Assembly (NCBI GenBank): GCA_905372355.1
Contig: CAJPOT010000009.1
Span: 22,431-86,430, forward strand
Source of the DNA: an uncultured Selenomonas sp.
Lineage (GTDB): Bacteria; Bacillota; Negativicutes; Selenomonadales; Selenomonadaceae
DNA: 64,000 nucleotides
Direction of reading: 5' to 3'
The first letter of the stretch is position 1. Every line of letters starts with the position of its first letter. Both the position numbers and the translations under genes were made by a program. Below, in pieces: positions 1-9,434 of this stretch. The notes under the pieces were generated by a model, which did no database searches, was not told the origin of the DNA, and was given only the letters and a program-made list of their open reading frames with translations.

Positions 1-953
1 TCCCCCTTGGCGATGAAACTCATCGTCTCGGACAGGATCTCGATCGGCGAAATCATGCCCGTGAGGAAATAGTAGGTGATGCCGCCCAAAAGCGCGAGAG
101 CAACGAGGCTGATGACAAGAATCGCATAGAGCATCTGCGTCGCCGATGCGAACGCCTCCGACTGCGGCACCTCGATGATGATGTGCCAGCCCGTCGTGCC
201 GATCGGCATCGATTCATAGAACTTCTGCACGCCGTTGAACTCCGCCTCGAACATCTGCGGATCCTTTGATGTGAAGCGCGCTGCCAGATCCTTGTACTTG
301 CCGCCATCCATCTCGTTGAGCCGCGGGTCGTCGAGCGTGAATTTCTTGTGGTAGATGAATTCGCTGTCCGGTCCCAGGACGAAGAGCGAGCCATGCTCGC
401 CGACCTTCACATCCTTCAAAATCTCCGTCATACTATCGACGGAAGCATCCATGCCAATGACAGCGACAAGCTCGCCGTTCTTATTGTAGACCGCCTTGCT
501 CAGCGTTATGACCCGCGTTTTGTCAGGGTCGGTCTGATAGACCTCAGAAAGCTCCACATTCTTCGAGTTTACTGCATTCTTGTACCACGGACGCGTGCGC
601 GGATCGAAACCTTCCGACGCCTGATCCTTCACCACGGACGAACCGTCGGGAAATCCCACGTAGAATTCAAAGACGCCGGGACGTGCCGAGATGTCAAGAA
701 CCGCCTGCTGCAGATCGTCCCCCTGCGGCAAACCGACGCTCCAATCCCGGGCGATGGTCTCCACCATCGCGCGCTTTTCCTGCACGCTGCCGTCAAGCTC
801 CGCCGCATAACGGCCCGCGCGCTGCTCCATGCCGACTTCCACCGCGCTTTTCAACCCCGAGCTTGCCATCAGATAGATGATCGTTCCCATGAGGATGAAG
901 ATGACGATGAGCGGAATGCCGATGCTCAAAAGCATCTTCGGTTTGAGTTTCAT
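1..953 (-). CDS. Methyl-accepting chemotaxis protein, N-terminal part (cut by window edge)
   Basis: A transmembrane chemoreceptor that would sense a periplasmic ligand and signal to CheA. Only the first 317 codons are visible. The start ATG lies at 951-953 and the protein opens [15 protein letters not shown], as in the two receptors downstream. There is a first membrane helix (about residues 8-30), a periplasmic dCache-like sensor carrying DPRTRPWYKN, a second helix near residue 285 ([15 protein letters not shown]), and then the beginning of HAMP. The signalling domain lies outside the window. The two neighbouring receptors are close paralogues, so this is a tandem receptor cluster; the ligand is unknown. 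A cache domain often binds amino or carboxylic acids, but that is only a family expectation. Confidence 0.93.
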   Translation of the reverse strand, partial: MKLKPKMLLSIGIPLIVIFILMGTIIYLMASSGLKSAVEVGMEQRAGRYAAELDGSVQEKRAMVETIARDWSVGLPQGDDLQQAVLDISARPGVFEFYVGFPDGSSVVKDQASEGFDPRTRPWYKNAVNSKNVELSEVYQTDPDKTRVITLSKAVYNKNGELVAVIGMDASVDSMTEILKDVKVGEHGSLFVLGPDSEFIYHKKFTLDDPRLNEMDGGKYKDLAARFTSKDPQMFEAEFNGVQKFYESMPIGTTGWHIIIEVPQSEAFASATQMLYAILVISLVALALLGGITYYFLTGMISPIEILSETMSFIAKG

Positions 954-1046
954 TTCGTGCTCCTCCCTGTGTTCTTCCAAAACTTGTAACCTACATGCTT
1001 CTCTTCTACTCCATTTTCAAATATCCTGCAAAGATTCCTGATATTT

Positions 1047-1329
1047 AAGGAACCGCTGATAAAAGGAAGTCGCCCAGATTTGCGCAGATGCGCTGTATCT
1101 ATAGCGGTCAACGTCAGCCAATCATGCGACGCGCTTCGCGCTTGCATTCTTGGGACGTTTTCGCATACGAGCCGTTGCCCAATCGCCTGCGTCCTTCGGA
1201 CTTGGCTCTTGGACGGCTCAGCAAGGAGACAAACCGGAGGCGTAGCGGTGCTACGTCGAGGATTTGTCGACGACGAGAGGACAGCGCAGATGCGTGAAGA
1301 TGGGTGGCTGAATTTATCAATGGTTCCTT
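1047..1329 (-). mobile_element. 283-bp MITE-like element, copy A
   Basis: The element is bounded by imperfect 17-base terminal inverted repeats, AAGGAACCGCTGATAAA on the left and the complement of TTTATCAATGGTTCCTT on the right. It has no coding capacity of its own. TA dinucleotides flank both ends (TTTA / CCTTA), consistent with a TA target duplication. A second copy of exactly the same length lies in opposite orientation at 56432-56714 and is highly similar throughout. The inside contains one unit of the GATTGG/GACGTTGACC palindromic repeat that recurs elsewhere in the window. The strand given is arbitrary, opposite to copy B. Confidence 0.8.
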
Positions 1330-1336
1330 AACCCCA

Positions 1337-1377
1337 AGAGGTCTAGCCGAAGGTGCAGACCCATCGGCTAGACCTCT
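1337..1377. repeat. Perfect 14-bp inverted repeat downstream of a chemoreceptor gene
   Basis: AGAGGTCTAGCCGA pairs with TCGGCTAGACCTCT across a 13-base loop. It lies between the MITE and the stop of the receptor gene that ends at 1412. No T-tract follows on either strand, so it is a poor intrinsic terminator. The loop carries GCCGAAGGTGCAGACC, resembling the core of the dispersed repeat family. Confidence 0.6.
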
Positions 1378-1411
1378 GTAAATCATGCGGATGTATGTAC
1401 CGCGTCTTTTT

Positions 1412-3379
1412 TCAAAGGCGGAACTTCGCCACTCCCTGCTTGAGCTGCTGCGCAAGCTCGGAGAGCGTGTGGCTCGCGGCCGCAATCTCCTCGGCAGACG
1501 CCGCCTGCTCCTCGGAGACGGCGGACACGTCCGTCGCCTTCTGCTGCACGGCATGGGACAGGTCGCTGACCTTCTGTACCGTGTCAACCGTGCTCTTGCA
1601 GTCCTTTTCGAGCGCTCCCGTGATCGTCCCGACCTTCGCGACCTGCCCAATCAGGGCACGGATGGATTCAGCGATCTTCGCAAACTTCTCGTCAGCTGCG
1701 CGGACTTCTTCCACGCTCTCTTTGACCTCTTCGTCCTGCGATTTCGTCAGCGTGAATGCGTTCTCGATCTGCGCGGAGTTCTTGCCGATGACCGCGCTGA
1801 TCTCCTGCGCCGCCTGCTCGCTCTGCTCGGCGAGCTTTCGCACCTCGTCGGCGACGACGGCGAAGCCCTTGCCCTGCTCGCCCGCACGCGCCGCCTCGAT
1901 CGCGGCATTCAAGGCGAGGAGTTTCGTCTGTCCCGAAATGTTCGTGATGACCTCGTTGATCTCCGCGATGTTCTTCGAGCCGTCGTAGAGGTGCTGCACG
2001 GCTGTGCCGACCTTCACGGCACCTTCCGCAAGATTCTCGACGCCTGCAACTGCTTTTTGGAGCGCCTCGCGGCCTTCTCTCGTCGCCTTTCCCGTCTCGT
2101 CTGCGACCTTTGTCGAGGCATCGACGACTTTGGCGATGTCCCGCGTCTGCTCACCCATGTTGTGCGCGACCTCGTTCGCCATCTCCACGATATCGTTCTG
2201 CTCTGCCGCGCGCTCGGCGATATCGACGACGGCTTCCGCCGCAGCCTGCGACGCATTTGCCGTCTGCGTCGAACTTGCCGTCAATGTCTCGGAGGATGCA
2301 AGCACTTGTTCGGCCGCCTTCACTGTGTCTTCGACCATTTTGCGCAGCGTCGCGAGCATCGCGCTCGAGCTGTTCTGCAGCACGCCGACCTCGTCGACGC
2401 GTTCGCTCGTGGGAAGCTTGTGCGTGAGATCTCCCTTGGAGATGAAGCCCATCGACTCAGACAAAATCTCGATGGGCGAAATCATGCCCGTGAGGAAGTA
2501 ATACGTGATGCCGCCGAGAAGCGCAAGCGCCGCGAGGCTGATGCCAAGGATTGCATACGACATGCGCGTCGCCGCCGCAAACGCTTCAGAGAACGGCATC
2601 TCGATGACAATGTGCCAACCCGTCGTCCCGATCGGCTCAGAACGATAGAACTTCTTGACGCCTTGAAATTCCGCTTCGAAGGACTGCGCTTCATCGGATG
2701 TGAAGCGTGCCGCAAGATCCTTGTACTTGCCGCCGTCGAGCTCATTGAGCGGCGGATCTTCAAGCGTGAATTTCTTGTGATAAACATACTCGCTGTTCGG
2801 TCCCAAGACGAAGAGCGATCCCGTTTCGCCGACCTTGACGCCTTTAAGGAACTCCGTAATCTGATCGACCGCGAGATTCATGCCGATGACCCCGATGAGT
2901 TCGCCGTTTCTTCGCACGGCGCGGCTCAGCGTCACGACATTCGTATGATCCGACGCCGTCGGATAGACAGGGGAAATCTCCACCTTGTCGGAGGCCGCCG
3001 CATTCTTGTACCAGTCGCGCGTGCGCGGATCGTAACCCGCAGGAAGCGACTGACTCGCCGCATAGGAGCCATCGGGTTTGCCAATATAGAACGACTGGAC
3101 GCCCGGTCTGCTGCCCAGATGTGACACAACGTCCTGCAGCGCCTCGCCTTCGGGCATATTGTCTGCCCAGCTCATGGCGATTGCTTCCAGCGTCTCGCTT
3201 TTTCCCAACAAATTTCCATCGATGATCGCCGCATTGTGGCCGGAGCGCTCGGTCATGGCGATGAGTCGGCTCGTCCTGAGACCGTCACTCGCCAACAGAT
3301 AGATGATGACGCCCATGACGGCAAACACGATGATCAAGGGCACGCCGATGCTCAAGAGCATCTTCGGTTTCAACTTCAT
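1412..3379 (-). CDS. Methyl-accepting chemotaxis protein (dCache-HAMP-MCP signal)
   Basis: A full-length 655-residue chemoreceptor. It has an N-terminal membrane helix, a periplasmic double-cache-like sensor ([10 protein letters not shown] near residue 140), a second helix around residue 280 ([17 protein letters not shown]), HAMP, and a long signalling coiled coil with the hairpin tip [20 protein letters not shown]. The start has a GGAGGA ribosome site about eight bases upstream. Its signalling half is identical at the DNA level to that of the next receptor over 507 bases, while the sensor halves differ clearly. The ligand is unknown. It is probably transcribed on its own, since a hairpin separates it from the upstream receptor gene. 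Confidence 0.96.
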   Translation of the reverse strand: MKLKPKMLLSIGVPLIIVFAVMGVIIYLLASDGLRTSRLIAMTERSGHNAAIIDGNLLGKSETLEAIAMSWADNMPEGEALQDVVSHLGSRPGVQSFYIGKPDGSYAASQSLPAGYDPRTRDWYKNAAASDKVEISPVYPTASDHTNVVTLSRAVRRNGELIGVIGMNLAVDQITEFLKGVKVGETGSLFVLGPNSEYVYHKKFTLEDPPLNELDGGKYKDLAARFTSDEAQSFEAEFQGVKKFYRSEPIGTTGWHIVIEMPFSEAFAAATRMSYAILGISLAALALLGGITYYFLTGMISPIEILSESMGFISKGDLTHKLPTSERVDEVGVLQNSSSAMLATLRKMVEDTVKAAEQVLASSETLTASSTQTANASQAAAEAVVDIAERAAEQNDIVEMANEVAHNMGEQTRDIAKVVDASTKVADETGKATREGREALQKAVAGVENLAEGAVKVGTAVQHLYDGSKNIAEINEVITNISGQTKLLALNAAIEAARAGEQGKGFAVVADEVRKLAEQSEQAAQEISAVIGKNSAQIENAFTLTKSQDEEVKESVEEVRAADEKFAKIAESIRALIGQVAKVGTITGALEKDCKSTVDTVQKVSDLSHAVQQKATDVSAVSEEQAASAEEIAAASHTLSELAQQLKQGVAKFRL

Positions 3380-3428
3380 TTCATTGTCCTCCGTATAAAG
3401 ATTCTTATTCGCACTGGTTTCGGCAACA

Positions 3429-3459
3429 GGAAAAGGGAGGATTCATCCCTCCCTTTTCC
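3429..3459 (-). terminator. Hairpin between two receptor genes
   Basis: GGAAAAGGGAGG and CCTCCCTTTTCC form a perfect 12-bp stem with a 7-base loop, between the end of the receptor gene at 3592 and the start of the next at 3379. The T-rich part lies within the stem, so termination strength is uncertain. Confidence 0.6.
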
Positions 3460-3591
3460 TGCGCTCCCGTATTCTCTTTATCGGGCATTTTGCAAAAATC
3501 TTTAGCCCAAAAGCATATTTTCACGCGAGCCTTTCAGAAGATATGTTCAGCCGCCACGCGAAGCGACATAATTTACTTTTCCGTCCCGTTC

Positions 3592-5562
3592 CTACAGACG
3601 GAACTGCGCCACGCCCTTCTGCAGCTGCTGCGCGAGATCTGCGAGCGTGTGGCTCGCGGCTGCGATCTCCTCGGCAGACGCCGCCTGCTCCTCGGAGACG
3701 GCGGACACGTCCGTCGCCTTCTGCTGCACGGCATGGGACAGGTCGCTGACCTTCTGTACCGTGTCAACCGTGCTCTTGCAGTCCTTTTCGAGCGCTCCCG
3801 TGATCGTCCCGACCTTCGCGACCTGCCCAATCAGGGCACGGATGGATTCAGCGATCTTCGCAAACTTCTCGTCAGCTGCGCGGACTTCTTCCACGCTCTC
3901 TTTGACCTCTTCGTCCTGCGATTTCGTCAGCGTGAATGCGTTCTCGATCTGCGCGGAGTTCTTGCCGATGACCGCGCTGATCTCCTGCGCCGCCTGCTCG
4001 CTCTGCTCGGCGAGCTTTCGCACCTCGTCGGCGACGACGGCGAAGCCCTTGCCCTGCTCGCCCGCACGCGCCGCCTCGATCGCGGCATTCAAGGCGAGGA
4101 GTTTCGTCTGTCCCGAAATGTTCGTGATGACCTCGTTGATCTCCGCGATGTTCTTCGAGCCGTCGTAGAGGTTCTGCACAGCCTCGCCGACCTTTACGGA
4201 GTTCGCCGCGAGGCTGTCGACGCCCGCGACCGCCTTTTCCAGCACAGCGCGGCCTTCGCGCGTCGCCTCAGCCGTCGTCTCAGCAACCTTCGTCGATTCA
4301 CCGACCACCTTGGCGATGTCCTCGGTCTGCGCGCCCATGTTGTGCGCGACCTCGTTCGCCATCTCCGCGATGTCGCTTTGCTCTGCCGCGCGCTCGGCAA
4401 TATCGACGACAGCTTCCGCCGCCGACTGTGACGCGTTCGCCGTCTGCGTAGAGCTTGCCGTCAATTCCTCGGACGATGCTAACACCTGCTCTGCGGCTTT
4501 CGATGTACCTTCGACCATCTTCCGAAGCGTCGCGACCATCTCGCTCGAACTCGTCTGCAGCACGCCGATCTCGTCGGCGCGATCGCTTGCGGGCAACTTG
4601 TGCGTGAGGTCGCCCTTGGCGATAAAGCTCATCGTCTCAGACAAGGCTTTGATCGGCGAAATCATGCCCGTGAGGAAATAGTAGACGATGCCGCCCAAAA
4701 GCGCGAGCGCCGCGAGGCTGATGACAAAGATCGCATACGACATCTTCGTCGCTGCAGCGAACGCCTCGGACTGCGGCACCTCGATGACGACATGCCAGCC
4801 TGTCGAGGGAATGGGAACCATCTGATAGAACTTCTGCACGCCCTCGAACTCTTCTTCGAGCATCTGCGGCTTGTCGGCCAGGAACTTCGCGGCAAGAGCC
4901 TTATATTTGCCGCCGTCCTGTTCGTTGAGCGGCGCATCGTCAAACTGAAATTTCTTGTGATAGATGTACTCGCTCTTATCTCCCAAGACAAAGATGGAGC
5001 CGTGCTCGCCAACCTTGACGTCCTTGAGCATTCCTGTCAGGGATTCGACCGAAACGTCCGTGCCGATGACGGCGACAAGCTCGCCGTCGTGGCCGCGCAC
5101 CGCCTTGCTCAGCGTCACGATGATCGCGCCGTCCGCCGCGTTCTTGTAGACATCGGAAAACACTACGCCATCGGAAGGCGCCGCGTTCTTGTACCAATCG
5201 CGCGTGCGCGGATCATAGCCTGCGGGCATCTCTTGACTCGTCGTATATGAACCATCAGGACGCCCCACGAGGAAACCATAGACGCCATTGCAGCGTCCCA
5301 ACTCATCGACCGCTGCCTGCAGATCTGCTCCTACGGGCATGCCTGCCGACCAGCTCACAGAAAGAGCCGATACGAGAGCCGCCTGCTCACGAATGTTGCC
5401 GTCGATCTCTTCGGCGTAACGATTGGCGCGCTGCTCCATGCCGACCTCCGTCGCAGCCTTGAGCCCCGCGCTCGCCATCAAGTAAATGATGACCCCCATG
5501 ACGATGAACACGACGAGCAGCGGCACGCCAACGCCCGAAAGCATCTTCGGTTTGAGTTTCAT
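3592..5562 (-). CDS. Methyl-accepting chemotaxis protein (dCache-HAMP-MCP signal)
   Basis: A 656-residue chemoreceptor, paralogous to its two neighbours. The order is a membrane helix, a periplasmic cache sensor ([10 protein letters not shown] near residue 140), a second helix ([17 protein letters not shown]), HAMP and a cytoplasmic signalling domain ending [19 protein letters not shown]. The shared ending AQ-x-L-x-x-GVA-x-FRL with the gene at 1412-3379 and the identical 507-base stretch point to recent duplication or gene conversion. The start ATG is preceded by GGAGGGGAAG. The sensor domain differs from the paralogues, so ligand specificity has probably diverged. The ligand cannot be read from sequence. 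Confidence 0.96.
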   Translation of the reverse strand: MKLKPKMLSGVGVPLLVVFIVMGVIIYLMASAGLKAATEVGMEQRANRYAEEIDGNIREQAALVSALSVSWSAGMPVGADLQAAVDELGRCNGVYGFLVGRPDGSYTTSQEMPAGYDPRTRDWYKNAAPSDGVVFSDVYKNAADGAIIVTLSKAVRGHDGELVAVIGTDVSVESLTGMLKDVKVGEHGSIFVLGDKSEYIYHKKFQFDDAPLNEQDGGKYKALAAKFLADKPQMLEEEFEGVQKFYQMVPIPSTGWHVVIEVPQSEAFAAATKMSYAIFVISLAALALLGGIVYYFLTGMISPIKALSETMSFIAKGDLTHKLPASDRADEIGVLQTSSSEMVATLRKMVEGTSKAAEQVLASSEELTASSTQTANASQSAAEAVVDIAERAAEQSDIAEMANEVAHNMGAQTEDIAKVVGESTKVAETTAEATREGRAVLEKAVAGVDSLAANSVKVGEAVQNLYDGSKNIAEINEVITNISGQTKLLALNAAIEAARAGEQGKGFAVVADEVRKLAEQSEQAAQEISAVIGKNSAQIENAFTLTKSQDEEVKESVEEVRAADEKFAKIAESIRALIGQVAKVGTITGALEKDCKSTVDTVQKVSDLSHAVQQKATDVSAVSEEQAASAEEIAAASHTLADLAQQLQKGVAQFRL

Positions 5563-5617
5563 AATCCTTCCCCTCCGTAGAAATTATAGAAATTTTCCGT
5601 ACATATCGCACGATAAA

Positions 5618-5649
5618 AAATGGGATGCCCACGAACACGCATCCCATTT
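5618..5649 (-). terminator. Terminator of pheA-aroF
   Basis: AAATGGGATGC pairs with GCATCCCATTT. On the minus strand the stem is followed by a run of T. It lies between the aroF stop (5722) and the next gene start (5562). Confidence 0.8.
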
Positions 5650-5721
5650 CCTCATACGTTTCTATTCTTCTATCGTCTTTTCCACATTTTTTCTAAAGGA
5701 AAAACCAAAATTTCTTCAAAA

Positions 5722-6753
5722 TTAAATATCCATCGGCTCGATTTTCTCGTCCTGCATGAACTTCGCGAGCTTCTTGACGCCGCGCATGACTTCGTAGTAG
5801 CTCTCTGGCGTCAGCGACTGCGGGCCGTCGGAAAGTGCCTTCGCCGGATTCGGGTGCATCTCCATGATGAGTCCGTCTGCGCCAGCGGCGATCGAGGCGA
5901 ACGCCATGGGGCGCACGAAGCGCCACTTGCCCGTGCCGTGGCTCGGATCGGCGATGATGGGAAGGTGCGACAGGTGCTTGATGGCGGCGACGGCACTGAG
6001 ATCGAGCGTGTTGCGCGTGTACGTCTCGTAGGTGCGGATGCCGCGCTCGCAGAAGATCACGTTCGGATTGCCCTCGTTCATGATGTACTCGGCGGCGTTC
6101 AGCCACTCATCAATCGTCGCCGCGAGGCCGCGCTTGAGCATGACGGGCTTCGTACCGCGTCCGACCTCCTTCAAGAGGCGGAAGTTCTGCATGTTGCGCG
6201 CGCCGATCTGCAGGACGTCAGCATACTCGGAAACGAGTCCAACGTTCTCGACCTCCGTGACCTCGGTGACGACCTTGAGTCCCGTCTTCTCGCGCGCCTC
6301 AGCGAGGAGCTTCAAGCCTTCCTCTTCAAGACCTTGGAAGGAGTACGGCGATGTGCGCGGCTTGTAGGCGCCGCCGCGCAGGAACTCGGCGCCGCCCTTC
6401 TTGACGATCTCGGCAGCCTCCATGAGCTGCTCGCGCGACTCGACGGCGCACGGCCCCGCCATGACGACGGGCGTTCCCGCACCGATCTTGACGCCGTCGA
6501 CATCGACGACCGTCGGCATCGGATGGAACTCACGGCTCGCGAGCTTGTAGCTCTTGGAGATGGCAACGCTCTGCTCGACGCCCGCCATCGCGTCGATCGC
6601 CAAGGAGCCCATGCGGCGCTTGTCGCCGATGACGCCGACGATCTTCTGCTGTGCGCCCTCCATGATCTTCGCCTCAAGTCCCACACCGTTGATCGCATGG
6701 ATGACTTCCTTGATGTTTTCCGCCGTTGCGTCCGGATTCATAATGATGACCAT
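5722..6753 (-). CDS. aroF: 3-deoxy-7-phosphoheptulonate synthase (DAHP synthase, type I-beta)
   Basis: First step of the shikimate pathway: condenses phosphoenolpyruvate with erythrose 4-phosphate to DAHP in the cytoplasm. Of 343 residues, the first 70 or so form the ferredoxin-like/ACT-like regulatory domain found in the Thermotoga and Bacillus-type enzymes, followed by the TIM barrel. Visible motifs are [25 protein letters not shown] and ADPSHGTGK. The ATG follows AAAGGAGCATCTTT. The gene overlaps the 3' end of pheA by 16 bases, so the two are translated from one message and link entry into the pathway with its phenylalanine branch. The N-terminal domain suggests allosteric control by an aromatic amino acid, which family members show. 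Confidence 0.96.
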   Translation of the reverse strand: MVIIMNPDATAENIKEVIHAINGVGLEAKIMEGAQQKIVGVIGDKRRMGSLAIDAMAGVEQSVAISKSYKLASREFHPMPTVVDVDGVKIGAGTPVVMAGPCAVESREQLMEAAEIVKKGGAEFLRGGAYKPRTSPYSFQGLEEEGLKLLAEAREKTGLKVVTEVTEVENVGLVSEYADVLQIGARNMQNFRLLKEVGRGTKPVMLKRGLAATIDEWLNAAEYIMNEGNPNVIFCERGIRTYETYTRNTLDLSAVAAIKHLSHLPIIADPSHGTGKWRFVRPMAFASIAAGADGLIMEMHPNPAKALSDGPQSLTPESYYEVMRGVKKLAKFMQDEKIEPMDI

Positions 6754-7628
6754 AAAGATGCTCCTTTCAAATTTGCAGCCGTCAGCACAGGAAACGCGCC
6801 GAGGGTGCGCAGCCAGATGCTCTTTTGGCGCACCGCTTCCACTGAAGCGGCAAGCCCGACGGCATCCGCCTCCAACTCAAAGAAAAAGATATACGCTCCA
6901 AGCTCCGTGCGTGCGGGGCGCGACTCGATGCGCAGCATGTTCACGCCGCGCACGGCGAACTCCTGCAAAACCTCGCACAAGCTGCCCGCGCGCTTGCCGT
7001 CAATCTGGCAGATTACCAGGAGCTTCTCAGGCACAGGCTCATTCGAGAAACGAAGCGCCGGCGGCTTTTTCCCCGCACGCTCAACGAGAAAGAAGCGCGT
7101 GCAGTTCGCCATCGTGTCCTGGATGTCCTCGGCCACGGGATAAAGGCCATACAGTTCGCCCGCACGCGCCGTGCAGATGGCGGCTGAGCCGTCCTCAGGA
7201 CGGCTCAGCGCGACGAGGCGAGCCGCCTCCGCCGTCGAGGAGACTGCAACGAGGCGAGCCGCCGCATGGTGCTCCTTCAAGTAGGCGCGACACTGCGAGA
7301 GCGGCTGCGCATGAGAGATGATGCTTCGCACCTCGGTTTTCGGGTACTTCATCATCAGCTCGTTGCGCACGCCCCAGATGAGTTCCAAATTCACGGCGAA
7401 GGCTTCGCTCGAACTCAAGGTGTCGAGCGTGATGTTCACCGAACCTTCGAGCGAATTTTCCACCGGCACGAGCGCTCCCTGCACCTGCCCCTCCTCCACC
7501 GCCGAAAGCGCCTGAAAGATGGCAGGAAAGGGCAGAAGCTCGCGCGGCTCATCGAGAAGCCCGTTCAAATGAAGCGCCGCCGCCTCACTGTGCGTACCCA
7601 GAGGGCCGAGAAAGCCCAACGTGTCCAT
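6738..7628 (-). CDS. pheA: Prephenate dehydratase
   Basis: Converts prephenate to phenylpyruvate, the committed step to phenylalanine. The protein has 296 residues from the chosen ATG, which has AAGGAGG seven bases upstream; a longer frame begins 30 bases earlier but lacks such a site. The catalytic domain opens LGFLGPLGTHSEAA and contains the TRF motif (NCTRFFLVE near residue 170). A C-terminal ACT domain carries the phenylalanine-binding ESRP motif (IESRPARTELG). It is the first gene of pheA-aroF. A promoter and an intrinsic terminator both lie upstream, the terminator between promoter and gene, which suggests attenuation. Confidence 0.95.
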   Translation of the reverse strand: MDTLGFLGPLGTHSEAAALHLNGLLDEPRELLPFPAIFQALSAVEEGQVQGALVPVENSLEGSVNITLDTLSSSEAFAVNLELIWGVRNELMMKYPKTEVRSIISHAQPLSQCRAYLKEHHAAARLVAVSSTAEAARLVALSRPEDGSAAICTARAGELYGLYPVAEDIQDTMANCTRFFLVERAGKKPPALRFSNEPVPEKLLVICQIDGKRAGSLCEVLQEFAVRGVNMLRIESRPARTELGAYIFFFELEADAVGLAASVEAVRQKSIWLRTLGAFPVLTAANLKGASLWSSL

Positions 7629-7687
7629 TACCCGCCTCCTTCTCCACTCAGAAAGCACGGATAAATCCCGTGCCGCCTTACGAAAAA

Positions 7688-7716
7688 GCCCCCTTGAGCA
7701 AGGACGCCAAGGGGGC
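7688..7716 (-). terminator. Strong terminator upstream of pheA, possible attenuator
   Basis: On the minus strand a GCCCCCTTG/CAAGGGGGC stem is followed directly by TTTTT. It lies 134 bases after the cysK stop but also about 15 bases downstream of the expected start point of the promoter at 7737-7765. It can therefore end cysK transcripts and must be read through to express pheA from that promoter. Confidence 0.8.
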
Positions 7717-7736
7717 AGATTGCTGAAAACGCTTCT

Positions 7737-7765
7737 ATATTATCACAGAAACGACAGCTTTGCAA
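7737..7765 (-). promoter_or_regulatory. Sigma70-type promoter for pheA-aroF
   Basis: TTGCAA (7760-7765) and TAATAT (7737-7742) on the minus strand are separated by 17 bases. Transcription would start near 7730, just before the terminator hairpin. Confidence 0.6.
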
Positions 7766-7849
7766 GTTTACAGTTCACGAGTTTTTCGTGTCGTGAGCGA
7801 GCGGCTCTTTTCCCGCAGGAATCTCGACACGCATCCGGCCCTTTGCCGT

Positions 7850-8782
7850 TCAATCGTTGAAAAGATCCGTCGAAAGATAGCGGTCGCCCGTGTCGGGCAG
7901 GAGAGCCACGATCGTCTTGCCCTTCGCCTCGGGACGGCGCGCAATCTCGACGGCGGCGGCAAGAGCAGCGCCCGACGAGATGCCGACGAGCGCCCCTTCC
8001 GTACGCGCGAACTCCCTGCCGTAGCGGAAAGAGTCGTCGTTCGACACCGTGATGACCTCATCGTACACGCTCGTATTGAGCGTCTCGGGCACGAAGCCTG
8101 CACCGATGCCCTGAATCTTGTGCGGACCGGCCTTGCCTTCGCTCAAGACGGGCGAATTCTCCGGCTCGATGGCGATGACCTTCACGTTCGGATTCTTGCT
8201 CTTCAAGTATTCCCCGACGCCCGTCACCGTGCCGCCCGTGCCGACGCCCGCAAGAAAATAATCGACCCTGCCTTCCGTCGCCTCCCAGATTTCAGGCCCC
8301 GTCGTCCTCTTGTGTACGGCGGGGTTAGCAGGATTCGTGAATTGCGACGGAATGTAGGAATTCGGCGTTTCCTTCGCAAGTTCCTCCGCCTTCTCGATCG
8401 CGCCCTTCATGCCCTTCGCGCCGTCCGTCAAGACAATCTCGGCGCCGTACGCCTTCAAGAGGTTGCGCCGCTCGACGCTCATCGTCTCGGGCATCGTGAG
8501 AATGGCACGGTAGCCGCGCGCCGCTGCGACGCTCGCGAGGCCGATGCCCGTGTTGCCGCTCGTCGGCTCAATGATGACAGAGCCGGGCTTCAGATCGCCG
8601 TTTTTCTCCGCCTCCTCGACCATCGCCTGCGCGATGCGATCCTTGACGCTGCCCGCGGGATTGAAGTACTCAAGCTTCGCGAGGATCGTCGCCTCGACGC
8701 CATGCTTCGCGCTGAAATTCTTCGCGTGCAGGAGCGGCGTGCCGCCGATGAGTTCCGTAACGCTTTCGTATATCTTTGCCAT
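7850..8782 (-). CDS. cysK: Cysteine synthase A (O-acetylserine sulfhydrylase)
   Basis: PLP enzyme that makes cysteine from O-acetylserine and sulfide. At 310 residues it matches the family length. The PLP lysine is in GSVKDRIA near residue 45, the substrate loop is [11 protein letters not shown], the phosphate cup is [12 protein letters not shown], and GISSGAA lies near the C terminus. The ATG follows GAGGAGGAAATATC. It has its own consensus promoter (TTGACA-17-TAGTAT). An Rrf2 regulator of the CymR type starts about 650 bases away on the other strand, which fits sulfur-dependent repression as known in Bacillus; that regulatory link is inferred. Confidence 0.97.
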   Translation of the reverse strand: MAKIYESVTELIGGTPLLHAKNFSAKHGVEATILAKLEYFNPAGSVKDRIAQAMVEEAEKNGDLKPGSVIIEPTSGNTGIGLASVAAARGYRAILTMPETMSVERRNLLKAYGAEIVLTDGAKGMKGAIEKAEELAKETPNSYIPSQFTNPANPAVHKRTTGPEIWEATEGRVDYFLAGVGTGGTVTGVGEYLKSKNPNVKVIAIEPENSPVLSEGKAGPHKIQGIGAGFVPETLNTSVYDEVITVSNDDSFRYGREFARTEGALVGISSGAALAAAVEIARRPEAKGKTIVALLPDTGDRYLSTDLFND

Positions 8783-8837
8783 GATATTTCCTCCTCAAGT
8801 TCAAATATCGTTATTTCATATCTGTTTGATATGTTAT

Positions 8838-8866
8838 ATACTACATCGTTTTTCCTAGCGTGTCAA
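8838..8866 (-). promoter_or_regulatory. cysK promoter
   Basis: TTGACA (8861-8866) and TAGTAT (8838-8843) on the minus strand with 17-base spacing. The downstream leader is AT-rich and contains ATATCAAACAGATAT, a candidate operator for a CymR-like repressor. Confidence 0.75.
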
Positions 8867-8969
8867 TAGGCTTTTTGAAAAATTGTTCGCAGCGGCGAAT
8901 CTTTACACTCGCCAACCGCACAGTCACAATCCCGAAGCTCTGCAGGGCTGCCTCTTCTGATGCACCTTA

Positions 8970-9007
8970 TTAAGGAAACACGAATAAATGCAGCACTTCC
9001 CTAAGGA
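8970..9007. repeat. Short palindromic remnant with MITE-type ends
   Basis: TTAAGGAAACACGAATAAAT is followed closely by GCAGCACTTCCCTAAGGAA. The two ends resemble the left and right termini of the 283-bp element joined with almost nothing between them. Confidence 0.55.
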
Positions 9008-9070
9008 ATCGCACGACAGAAAACACATTTCATTGCTATGCAATTGACAAATTCGCGATTTCCTTATAAG

Positions 9071-9391
9071 CTACACGCACAAACGTCCACTTTGTGGACA
9101 AAAGTGCGCCGCCCTTACAGAAACCTAGCCAATCAGTCTGCGCCCTTCGGGCTTGACTTCTTGGGGTTTCATGGTAAGCTACACGCACAAACGTCCACTT
9201 TGTGGACAAAAGTGCGCCGCCCTTACAGAAACCTAGCCAATCAGTCTGCGCCCTTCGGGCTTGACTTCTTGGGGTTTCATGGTAAGCTACACGCACAAAC
9301 GTCCACTTCGTGGACATTGTGCGCCGCCCTTACAGAAACCTAGCCAATCAGTCTGCACCCTTCGGGCTTGACTTCTTGGGGTTTCATGGTA
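9071..9391. repeat. Three tandem 108-base repeats between cysK and the Rrf2 gene
   Basis: Copies begin at 9071, 9179 and 9287. The first two are identical; the third has a few changes and one base fewer. Each unit holds a GTCCAC-TTT-GTGGAC hairpin, a TAGCCAATCAGTCTGCGCCC stretch and CTTCGGGCTTGACTTCTTGG, the complement of the dispersed CCGAAGG-CGCAG-GATTGG core. The period is divisible by three, so frames stay open on both strands, but no ribosome site or independent protein signal is seen. Confidence 0.85.
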
Positions 9392-9434
9392 ATATAAATA
9401 CATATATAAACTGTATGAAAAGAGGTATTCCTTT

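Noticed and set aside
1114..1650. 178-codon frame running through MITE A and the receptor 3' end
   Set aside because: Its second half is the reverse of the MITE and its first half is out of frame with the receptor; no start signal.
1385..3124. Long open frame on the plus strand across a chemoreceptor gene
   Set aside because: It is the antisense shadow of the receptor. The minus-strand frame has all domain motifs and a ribosome site; the plus frame is Arg/Leu-rich without any.
9036..9343. Open frames on both strands through the 108-base repeats
   Set aside because: They stay open only because the period is divisible by three. No ribosome site, start or protein-like composition supports them.
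9071..9391. CRISPR array
   Set aside because: The repeats are 108 bases long and directly joined; there are no unique spacers and no cas genes.
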